58,517 bases of DNA from Clostridia bacterium (GTDB lineage: Bacteria; Bacillota; Clostridia; Christensenellales; UBA3700), in the NCBI GenBank assembly GCA_029060025.1, contig JAIDUV010000020.1, forward strand, positions 1 through 58,517, in the 5' to 3' direction. Shown here piece by piece: positions 36,117-43,321 of this stretch (positions within the stretch are counted from its first letter, which is position 1; each line of letters opens with the position of its first letter). Made by a program: the position numbers and the translations under genes. The notes under the pieces were generated by a model. It was not told where the DNA came from and ran no database searches. It worked only from the letters and a program-made list of their open reading frames with translations.

Positions 36117-37562
36117 ATGAAGACTCAAAAGCAAAACAAATGGATGACCGTAGCGTATTTGGCAGTAATATTCGTCGTATCGTTTTTTATGACGGTGCTT
36201 GCCGTAGCGTGCATTGCAAAAGACTTTACGGTATTTTCCAACTACAAGGTTTATATGCCTCTTTCAATAATGGTATTTTGCATATTGTCGACCTTGTATT
36301 TTTATATTGATAAATTAGACGACGATACTTTGGAATGTATATCCAAGTTAAAAAAGTGTCTGATATGTTATTCTGCTATATTCATATCGGTGCTTGTTTC
36401 GTGTATACTTTACAGTTATTTCACGCCGGGCGCAATTGTTACGTCTTCGGTCACAATGATGGTCACGGTGCTTATCAACAGAAAACTCGGCATATTCTCG
36501 ACGTTCGTTTCGATAGGCGTGATGCTTGCAATAGTTATGACGAGTACATACGTGCTTGATATCGAGAATTACAACATTGATATGATAGGCGGTCTTCTCA
36601 TTTCATTGATAATGTGTTTGTTTATGACCTTCCTCGTAGGCAAAGAGTATTCTCGTCTCAGATTGACCTGGGGTACGATTTTGATAGCGCTTGCTACGAC
36701 GCCGCTTGCAGGTCTTTATTCTATATTGGGACACGGCATCAGTTTTGAGACTATCGGCAATGCAATTCTCGACAGACTTATCGGTAGTATGCTTGCAGTT
36801 GCCATCTTTATCGTATTCCTTCCGCTTTATGAAAATATATTTGCCGTATGGACAAACTTTAAACTTGCAGAAGTATGCTCACCGTCGCAGCCGCTTCTTA
36901 AAGAACTCAAAGAAAAAGCCCCCGGCACTTACAATCACTGCGTCAACGTAGCCAATCTTGTTGAAAGTTGCGCGATAGCAATCGATCTCAATCCTTATAT
37001 GGCGAGAGCGTGCGCATATTTCCACGACGTAGGCAAGATAAACCACCCCGAGTATTTTACTGAAAATCAAAAAGACGGACACAATCCGCACGACGATTTG
37101 ATACCTGAAGTCAGCGTTAATATGATTACCGGTCACGTCAAAGACGGCGTTGAGATACTCAAAAAGCATCATATGCCCGAGACCGTAATAAGAGCGGCGT
37201 ACGAGCACCACGGTGACGCTACGGTATCGTATTTCTATATCAAGGCTCAAAGTATCACCGAGGAGCAACTCAGCAACTATACCTATAGATACAATGCAAA
37301 CAAGCCTTCCACCAAATACAGCGCGCTGGTTATGATATGCGATATGTGCGAAGCAATTGTAAGAGCAAAACCGCCGGCAGACGAAGACGGACTTAAGGCA
37401 ATAGTCGACAACGTCATCAACTCAAAAATGAAAGAAGGTCAGTTCGACGAGTGTATGTTGACTGTAAAAGACTTTGCAATAATCAAAGAGACTATCTGCG
37501 AAGTTGCGATGGCAACTATGCACAAGAGAATAGATTACGACAAGGCAAAGGAGCGCAGATAA
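36117..37562 (+). CDS. pgpH: PgpH/YqfF-type HD phosphodiesterase lacking the external domain
   Basis: This 481-residue protein belongs to the 7TM-HD group that hydrolyses c-di-AMP. The HD centre is His274 (NHCVN) and His303-Asp304 (FHDVGK), with further HD-family residues in GHVKDGVEIL and YEHHGD. About seven membrane helices fill 12-250. Full-length PgpH (about 700 residues) has a 7TMR-HDED external domain of about 250 residues after the first helix. Here the first and second helices are joined by a short loop, so that sensor domain is absent. The stop overlaps ybeY. Confidence 0.9.
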   Translation: MKTQKQNKWMTVAYLAVIFVVSFFMTVLAVACIAKDFTVFSNYKVYMPLSIMVFCILSTLYFYIDKLDDDTLECISKLKKCLICYSAIFISVLVSCILYSYFTPGAIVTSSVTMMVTVLINRKLGIFSTFVSIGVMLAIVMTSTYVLDIENYNIDMIGGLLISLIMCLFMTFLVGKEYSRLRLTWGTILIALATTPLAGLYSILGHGISFETIGNAILDRLIGSMLAVAIFIVFLPLYENIFAVWTNFKLAEVCSPSQPLLKELKEKAPGTYNHCVNVANLVESCAIAIDLNPYMARACAYFHDVGKINHPEYFTENQKDGHNPHDDLIPEVSVNMITGHVKDGVEILKKHHMPETVIRAAYEHHGDATVSYFYIKAQSITEEQLSNYTYRYNANKPSTKYSALVMICDMCEAIVRAKPPADEDGLKAIVDNVINSKMKEGQFDECMLTVKDFAIIKETICEVAMATMHKRIDYDKAKERR

Positions 37563-38035
37563 TGCTTGAGATATACGACGAAGTGGAGAGCAATCTCGAC
37601 TTTACGCTCATAAAAAAAGTGTTTGAAGAATACAAGAAGCATTTTTCTTTGCCAAGCAACGTCTCTGTTGAGTTGACTATAGTAGACGAAGAGACGATAA
37701 AAGACGTCAACAATCAGTTCAGAGGCGTAGATAGTGTGACGGACGTATTGAGTTTTCCAAGCCTTGAAGTAAAGTTACCTTTTGCCGCCGAAGATTATCC
37801 TATGGATATAGATCCGGCAAGCGGCGAAATTACGCTGGGCGAAATTATGCTTTGCTACTCGCGTATGGCAGAGCAGAGCGTTGAATACGGACATTCGCAG
37901 GAGCGAGAGAGTTGTTATCTTGTCTTGCACGGACTGTTGCATCTTTTGGGTTTTGACCATATAGAGCAAGAAGACAAAGAAAAAATGAGAGAGCAGGAAG
38001 AGACGATACTCGGCAAACTGGGAATAGGCAGATAA
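37562..38035 (+). CDS. ybeY: Endoribonuclease YbeY
   Basis: ATG 37562 shares a base with the pgpH stop and gives 157 residues, the usual length. The zinc site is His123, His127 and His133 in HGLLHLLGFDH. FRGVDSVTDVLSFP is the second conserved block. YbeY is a single-strand endonuclease in 16S rRNA maturation and ribosome quality control. A longer start inside pgpH is unlikely. The dgkA and cdd genes that follow in Bacillus are absent; era is next. Confidence 0.95.
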   Translation: MLEIYDEVESNLDFTLIKKVFEEYKKHFSLPSNVSVELTIVDEETIKDVNNQFRGVDSVTDVLSFPSLEVKLPFAAEDYPMDIDPASGEITLGEIMLCYSRMAEQSVEYGHSQERESCYLVLHGLLHLLGFDHIEQEDKEKMREQEETILGKLGIGR

Positions 38036-38040
38036 AGCAG

Positions 38041-38068
38041 TTATGCGAAGTCGAGAAATCTCAATCTG
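38041..38068 (+). repeat. Partial REP-like element
   Basis: GCGAAGTCGAGAAATCTCAA: only the right half of the short repeat, in the ybeY-era gap. Confidence 0.6.
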
Positions 38069-38089
38069 TAGTAAGGAATAAAATATCAA

Positions 38090-38986
38090 ATGAAATCGGG
38101 ATTCGTATCACTTATAGGCAAGCCAAACGCAGGCAAATCAACTCTCACCAACACGATTGTTGGGGAGAAAGTTTCTATTGTTTCGTGGAAGCCTCAGACC
38201 ACTCGCAATAAGATTTTGGGAATACTTAGCGGAGACGATTATCAACTTATCATAGTCGACACCCCCGGAATGCACAAGGCAAAAAACGCTTTGTCAAAGT
38301 TTATGATGAAGAGCGTAGAATCGGGACAGGACGGAGTGGAAGTCATTGTCTATGTAATGGCTATGGACAAGCGTATGGACGAGCACGACTTGCAATATAT
38401 CAATAAGTATGCCGGAGAATCCACGCCTTTTATAGTTGCGCTCAACAAGTGCGACGAGGTGGAGCAAAGCGCGATCTTAGAGCGTATTACTGCTCTCAAG
38501 GATATACAGGGTATTGACAGTATCATACCTATAAGCGCTTTGACAGGCAAAAATGTAGATATGCTCAAGTCAAGACTTTTAGAACTCCTGCCGGAGGGCG
38601 AGAGATTCTTTGACGAGGATATGTATACCGACAAATCTATGTGTTTTATGGTAAGCGAAATCATACGCGAAAAGGCTTTGCGTAATCTTGACGAAGAGAT
38701 ACCTTACGGCATAGGCGTCGTCGTAAATAAATACGAAATGGGCAAAAACGGAGTGATTTCCATAGACGCCGACATAGTATGCGAAAAGCAGTCTCACAAG
38801 GCTATGGTAATCGGCAAGGGCGGAGCAATGATAAAGAAAATATCCACGCAGGCAAGACAGGATATTGAGAATATCGTTGAGCAAAAAGTCTTTCTCAATC
38901 TATACGTCAGAGTAAAAGAAGATTGGCGTGACAGCGACTTTTTGCTAAATCAGTTGGGGTACAGTCTCAAGGATTTAAAAAATTAA
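38090..38986 (+). CDS. era: GTPase Era, 16S rRNA/30S assembly factor
   Basis: This 298-residue protein has G1 GKPNAGKST at 10-18, G3 DTPG and G4 NKCD. The C-terminal KH domain has the loop GKGGAMIKKI and ends LLNQLGYSLKDL. Era checks the 3' end of 16S rRNA, and YbeY, encoded just upstream, trims that region. The size is typical. A weak SD (AAGGAA) precedes ATG 38090. Confidence 0.97.
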   Translation: MKSGFVSLIGKPNAGKSTLTNTIVGEKVSIVSWKPQTTRNKILGILSGDDYQLIIVDTPGMHKAKNALSKFMMKSVESGQDGVEVIVYVMAMDKRMDEHDLQYINKYAGESTPFIVALNKCDEVEQSAILERITALKDIQGIDSIIPISALTGKNVDMLKSRLLELLPEGERFFDEDMYTDKSMCFMVSEIIREKALRNLDEEIPYGIGVVVNKYEMGKNGVISIDADIVCEKQSHKAMVIGKGGAMIKKISTQARQDIENIVEQKVFLNLYVRVKEDWRDSDFLLNQLGYSLKDLKN

Positions 38987-39063
38987 AAATTTTTAATTGA
39001 CTGCTTAGAATTTTTGCAATTACGCACAATATATATGTACATATTTTTTGAGGAGCGTAAGTT

Positions 39064-39171
39064 ATGGATTGCAAAGATACTTTGTGGCAACTTTTCAACA
39101 AAACGGGAAATATACAATATTATCTTATGTGGCGCGCAATGGGAGAAGAGGACAAACGCGACAAAAGATAG
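39064..39171 (+). CDS. yqzL: YqzL-family small protein (35 residues)
   Basis: A short gene starts at ATG 39064 behind GAGGAG (39050-39055). It encodes MDCKDTLWQLFNKTGNIQYY, then LMWRAMGEEDKRDKR. The pattern WxxFxxTGxIxxYLxxxxxxEE is that of YqzL, which in Bacillus also sits between era and recO. Its role is unknown. The stop (39169-39171) abuts the SD of recO, so translation is probably coupled. Confidence 0.85.
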   Translation: MDCKDTLWQLFNKTGNIQYYLMWRAMGEEDKRDKR

Positions 39172-39181
39172 AGGAGAAATT

Positions 39182-39730
39182 TTGGAGCATCTTGAGGGCG
39201 AAGGAATATGTTTGAGAGCCGTAGATTTTGGCGAGAACGATAAGATATTGACGCTATATCTTGCGCAAAAAGGCAAAGTTGCCGTCAAGGCGCGAGGATG
39301 CAAAAGCCAAAAGTCAAAACTCAAGTATGCCGCGACGCCGCTGTGCTTCGGCAAGTACTATTTGGCGGGAAGATGTCATTACACATTGACAGGCTGCGAT
39401 CTCATAGATAGTTTTTTTTCCGTCACGGTGGATCCTGTGAAGTATTATTGCGCTTGCGTCATATTGGAAGTGGCGGACAAAATGTGCTTGGAAGAGGAGT
39501 ATAATCACCGCCTTTTTGTTGCTATGCTTAACGCTTTAAATGATCTCTGTTATCGCGCCGAATATCCAAAAGTAAGTCTTTTCAATTCGCTCAAAGATAT
39601 GACTTTAGCGCTTGGATATGAAGTAAAAGCCATTACGCTCAAAGATTATTACAATTATTTTTATCATACTCATTCGACAAAAATCAACGCTTTGAGAGAA
39701 CTCATAAAACTAGGTGAGTTTGACGCGTAA
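39182..39730 (+). CDS. recO: Recombination mediator RecO, compact form
   Basis: The start is TTG 39182, 5 nt after GAGGAG (39171-39176), because an earlier in-frame ATG (39014) would run through yqzL. The 182-residue product has the RecO OB-fold (LEGEGICLRAVDFGENDKIL, KVAVKARG) and a helical domain ending YHTHSTKINALRELI. RecO loads RecA onto SSB-coated DNA. Typical RecO is about 240-250 residues with a Cys4 zinc loop (CxxCG); that loop and about 60 residues are missing here. No frameshift is seen, so it is a compact variant rather than a broken gene. Confidence 0.82.
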   Translation: MEHLEGEGICLRAVDFGENDKILTLYLAQKGKVAVKARGCKSQKSKLKYAATPLCFGKYYLAGRCHYTLTGCDLIDSFFSVTVDPVKYYCACVILEVADKMCLEEEYNHRLFVAMLNALNDLCYRAEYPKVSLFNSLKDMTLALGYEVKAITLKDYYNYFYHTHSTKINALRELIKLGEFDA

Positions 39731-39825
39731 GTCGTCTTGTATGCTTACAAAATCGCCATTTATTTAACAATATTTATGGACTAATTCGTTATTTTAAGGA
39801 ATTTTTATAAAATGCCTTTATATGC

Positions 39826-39854
39826 TTGTATTTTATTACTATTTAATGTAGAAT
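39826..39854 (+). promoter_or_regulatory. ppdK promoter
   Basis: TTGTAT (39826-39831), 17 nt, TAGAAT (39849-39854), then AT-rich leader and SD GAAGGAGGA. The 170-bp gap holds no other feature. Confidence 0.7.
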
Positions 39855-39901
39855 AAATTTAATAAAATATTAGCAAAATTTTCCATTGAAGGAGGAACAA
39901 T

Positions 39902-42565
39902 ATGGCAAAATACGTATATCTTTTCAAAGAAGCCGACGGCGACAGAAAGGATTTGTTTGGCGGCAAAGGCGCCAATCTTGCAAAAATGACTTCTTGGGGT
40001 ATGCCGGTACCGCAAGGTTTCACGATCACTACGGAAGCGTGTACGAAGTACTATGAAGACGGCGAGAAGATTGCAGACAGCATAGTTGCAGAAATCTTTG
40101 ACGCTTTGGCAAAGGTTGAGGCTGACGCAGGCAAGAAGTTCGGTGATGAAAAGAATCCGTTTTTGGTATCCGTGCGTTCTGGCGCAAGAGCGTCAATGCC
40201 GGGTATGATGGACACTATTCTCAACTTGGGACTCAACGACGTGTCCGTAAAGGGACTTGCAAAGAAGACTGGCAACGCTAGATTTGCATACGACTGCTAC
40301 CGCAGATTTATTCAGATGTTTTCAGACGTCGTTATGGGTACGCCAAAGAGCGAGTTTGAAAAGATAATCGACAAAGTTAAGGAAGAAAAGGGCGTTAAGT
40401 CTGACACAGAGTTGGATGCTGACGATATGAAAAAACTCATCAAACTTTTCAAAAAAGTTTATCTTGAGCACCAAGGCAACGAGTTTCCGCAAGACCCGAA
40501 GGTTCAACTTATCGAGGCTGTCAAGGCAGTTTTCAGAAGTTGGGACAATCCAAGAGCAATCGTATACCGTCGTATGAACGATATCCCCGGCAGTTGGGGC
40601 ACGGCTGTCAACGTACAGTCAATGGTATTCGGCAATATGGGCGAGACCTCCGGTACCGGCGTTGCATTTACAAGAGACCCATCGACAGGCGAGAAGAAAC
40701 TCTACGGCGAGTATCTTATGAACGCTCAAGGCGAGGACGTCGTTGCAGGTATTCGTACTCCTATGACAATCGACCACTTGGCTCAGACCAACAAGGCCGT
40801 ATATGACCAATTCGTAGAAATTGCCGAAAAACTTGAGAAGGCAAACAAAGATATGCAGGATATGGAGTTTACTATTGAAGAAGGCAGACTCTATATGTTG
40901 CAAACGCGTAACGGTAAGCGTACCGCAAGAGCGGCTATAAAGATTGCTTGCGACCTCGTTGAGGAAGGTATGATTACCGAGCAAGAGGCTTTGCTTAAGA
41001 TTGAGCCTAAGCAACTTGACGCTTTATTGCACCCGCAATTTGAAGCAAAGGCTTTGAAAGCAGCGACTGCAATTGCGACAGGTCTTGCCGCATCTCCTGG
41101 CGCCGCTTGCGGTAAAATCAGTTTTTCTGCAGAAGAAGCAGTCGAGAGATCAAAGGCTGGAGAGAAAGTTATTCTTGTCAGATTGGAGACTTCTCCAGAA
41201 GATATCGAAGGTATGTATGCCGCTCAAGGTATCTTGACCGTAAGAGGCGGTATGACGTCTCACGCGGCAGTTGTTGCTAGAGGTATGGGCGCTTGCTGCG
41301 TATCGGGTTGTGAAGAGATAAGAATTGACGAAGAAAAGAGAGTAATCTACGTCAAGGGCAAAGAATACGGCGATCAAGATTATTTATCTTTGGACGGATC
41401 TACCGGTAAGGTATACGGCGAGCAAATCGCAACCGAAGAGGCTACTATTAGCGGTGACTTCGATAAGATAATGAAATGGGCAGACAAGTACAGAGCGTTG
41501 AAAGTTCGCACCAATGCCGACACTCCAAAGGACGCTGCAGTTGCAGTAGGCTTTGGCGCAGAGGGTATCGGTCTTTGCCGTACGGAGCATATGTTCTTTG
41601 CAGAAGACAGAATACCTGCGGTAAGAGAAATGATAGTTTCTAAGACCGTTGAAGAGCGTCAAAAGGCTCTTGCAAAGATTTTGCCTATGCAGAGAGAAGA
41701 CTTTGAAGGACTTTATACGGCAATGGCAGGCAGACCTGTTACCATCCGTTTCCTTGACCCACCGCTTCACGAGTTCGTACCTACGCAGGACGAAGATATT
41801 GCAAATCTTGCAAAGACTATGGGCTTGACCTTTGAAGAATTGAAGTCTACAGTCGTAGGTTTGCACGAGGCTAATCCTATGATGGGACACAGAGGTTGCC
41901 GTCTTGCGGTTACCTATCCTGAAATTGCGGCAATGCAAACTCAAGCAGTTATTGAGGCTGCGTTGGCTGTCAGAAAGAAGGGTATTGAAGTTGTTCCTGA
42001 AATAATGATTCCGCTAGTTGGCGAAGTCAAAGAGTTGAAGTACGTCAAAGACGTCGTAGTTGCTACGGCAGAAAAAGTTTTGAAGAAAAACAAAGCCAAG
42101 ATGGAATATCATATCGGTACTATGATAGAGATTCCAAGAGCGGCATTGACGGCTGACGAGATTGCAAAAGAAGCGGAGTTCTTCTCCTTCGGTACCAACG
42201 ATTTGACGCAAATGACGTTTGGTTTCTCTCGTGACGACGCAGGCAAGTTCCTCGGCGAGTACTATGAGAAGAAGATTTTTGAATCCGATCCGTTTGCAAG
42301 ACTTGACCAAACAGGCGTAGGCAAACTTGTCAAGATAGCAATCGAAGGCGGTAAGTCCACAAGACCTGACATCAAACTTGGTATCTGTGGCGAGCACGGC
42401 GGCGATCCTTCTACTATAGAGTTCTGCCACAACGTAGGATTGACTTACGTATCTTGCTCACCGTTCAGAGTTCCAATCGCAAGACTTGCTGCGGCGCAGG
42501 CTAACATTCTCTTCCCAAGAGTTAAGCCGGAGCCAATGGCTACAAGATATCTTGACGAAAACTAA
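39902..42565 (+). CDS. ppdK: Pyruvate phosphate dikinase
   Basis: This 887-residue enzyme converts pyruvate, ATP and phosphate to PEP, AMP and PPi, or the reverse. The phosphorylated His454 is in GGMTSHAAVVARG. Arg/Glu catalytic segments follow (GLCRTEHMFF). The catalytic Cys829 is in GICGEHGGD near the C-terminus. The ATP-grasp domain opens KYVYLFKEADGD and GGKGANLAKM. In anaerobes it gives PPi-linked glycolysis. Its regulator (YqfL-like) is not in the window. SD GAAGGAGGA and promoter are strong; codon use is smooth, which suggests high expression. Confidence 0.98.
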   Translation: MAKYVYLFKEADGDRKDLFGGKGANLAKMTSWGMPVPQGFTITTEACTKYYEDGEKIADSIVAEIFDALAKVEADAGKKFGDEKNPFLVSVRSGARASMPGMMDTILNLGLNDVSVKGLAKKTGNARFAYDCYRRFIQMFSDVVMGTPKSEFEKIIDKVKEEKGVKSDTELDADDMKKLIKLFKKVYLEHQGNEFPQDPKVQLIEAVKAVFRSWDNPRAIVYRRMNDIPGSWGTAVNVQSMVFGNMGETSGTGVAFTRDPSTGEKKLYGEYLMNAQGEDVVAGIRTPMTIDHLAQTNKAVYDQFVEIAEKLEKANKDMQDMEFTIEEGRLYMLQTRNGKRTARAAIKIACDLVEEGMITEQEALLKIEPKQLDALLHPQFEAKALKAATAIATGLAASPGAACGKISFSAEEAVERSKAGEKVILVRLETSPEDIEGMYAAQGILTVRGGMTSHAAVVARGMGACCVSGCEEIRIDEEKRVIYVKGKEYGDQDYLSLDGSTGKVYGEQIATEEATISGDFDKIMKWADKYRALKVRTNADTPKDAAVAVGFGAEGIGLCRTEHMFFAEDRIPAVREMIVSKTVEERQKALAKILPMQREDFEGLYTAMAGRPVTIRFLDPPLHEFVPTQDEDIANLAKTMGLTFEELKSTVVGLHEANPMMGHRGCRLAVTYPEIAAMQTQAVIEAALAVRKKGIEVVPEIMIPLVGEVKELKYVKDVVVATAEKVLKKNKAKMEYHIGTMIEIPRAALTADEIAKEAEFFSFGTNDLTQMTFGFSRDDAGKFLGEYYEKKIFESDPFARLDQTGVGKLVKIAIEGGKSTRPDIKLGICGEHGGDPSTIEFCHNVGLTYVSCSPFRVPIARLAAAQANILFPRVKPEPMATRYLDEN

Positions 42566-42584
42566 TACGTATGTATAATACAAT

Positions 42585-42616
42585 AAGACGCCTGTCCGCA
42601 AGGATAGGCGTCTTTT
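42585..42616 (+). terminator. Intrinsic terminator of ppdK
   Basis: AAGACGCCTGTCC-GCAA-GGATAGGCGTCTT with TTTATTT tail; 13-bp stem. Confidence 0.92.
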
Positions 42617-42642
42617 ATTTATTGATCGAGTGTTTTATCGAC

Positions 42643-42672
42643 TTGACTTGGACAGTATAAATAATTTAAAAT
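42643..42672 (+). promoter_or_regulatory. Carbonic anhydrase promoter
   Basis: TTGACT (42643-42648), 18 nt, TAAAAT (42667-42672); SD AGGAGTG before ATG 42702. Confidence 0.65.
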
Positions 42673-42701
42673 AACTTGAGAAATAATATAGGAGTGAAGA
42701 T

Positions 42702-43262
42702 ATGCAAGAAAATTATTTATCTGCTTCAGATGCGTTGGACAAACTTAAGTCGGGTAATTTAGTTTACGTCAAATCTAAAACTTCAAGAGGAGATATTTCG
42801 CTCCAAAAGCGGTTGTATACTAGTGAAAATGGTCAGAGACCTTACGCAGTAATCATTGCTTGCAGTGATTCTAGAGTTATTCCCGAAAGCATATTTTCCG
42901 CTGGGATAGGCGAGTTGTTTGTAGTGCGCGTTGCCGGCAACGTAATCGACAATCACCAATTGGGCAGTATAGAATACGCAATCAACAATCTGGGGTGCAG
43001 ACTTGTCGTTGTGCTTGGTCATACTCAATGCGGAGCAGTAGGCGCGGCAATGCGACAAAATCAAGGATATATCAAGTTTATTACCGATGAGATAAAACTT
43101 GCCATTGGCGAAGAAGTAGACCCATTCAAGGCGAGTATTCTCAATATAAGACGAAGCGTTGCGAGAATCAAGGCGTCGATAAAGGATGTTGATGGAGTGC
43201 AAATCACAGGAGCAATATATCATACGGACAGCGGACTTGTAGATTTTGGCGTAATTAAATAA
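42702..43262 (+). CDS. Beta-class carbonic anhydrase
   Basis: This 186-residue enzyme interconverts CO2 and bicarbonate. The zinc ligands Cys54, His107 and Cys110 (ACSDSR and GHTQCGA) and the Asp56-Arg58 pair are all present. It ends with TGAIYHTDSGLVDFGVI, the conserved last strand. It could feed bicarbonate to carboxylases. The gene is monocistronic between two terminators. Confidence 0.94.
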   Translation: MQENYLSASDALDKLKSGNLVYVKSKTSRGDISLQKRLYTSENGQRPYAVIIACSDSRVIPESIFSAGIGELFVVRVAGNVIDNHQLGSIEYAINNLGCRLVVVLGHTQCGAVGAAMRQNQGYIKFITDEIKLAIGEEVDPFKASILNIRRSVARIKASIKDVDGVQITGAIYHTDSGLVDFGVIK

Positions 43263-43277
43263 TTTATCTATATAAGC

Positions 43278-43305
43278 AAATGCCACCCAAGATCGGGTGG
43301 CATTT
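43278..43305. terminator. Bidirectional terminator
   Basis: AAATGCCACCC-AAGATC-GGGTGGCATTT; serves carbonic anhydrase and the convergent exporter gene. Confidence 0.9.
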
Positions 43306-43321
43306 TAGTTTTGTTTGAGTT

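Noticed and set aside
39014-39181. N-terminal extension of RecO
   Set aside because: The extra 56 residues do not look like RecO, and the stretch encodes YqzL in another frame.
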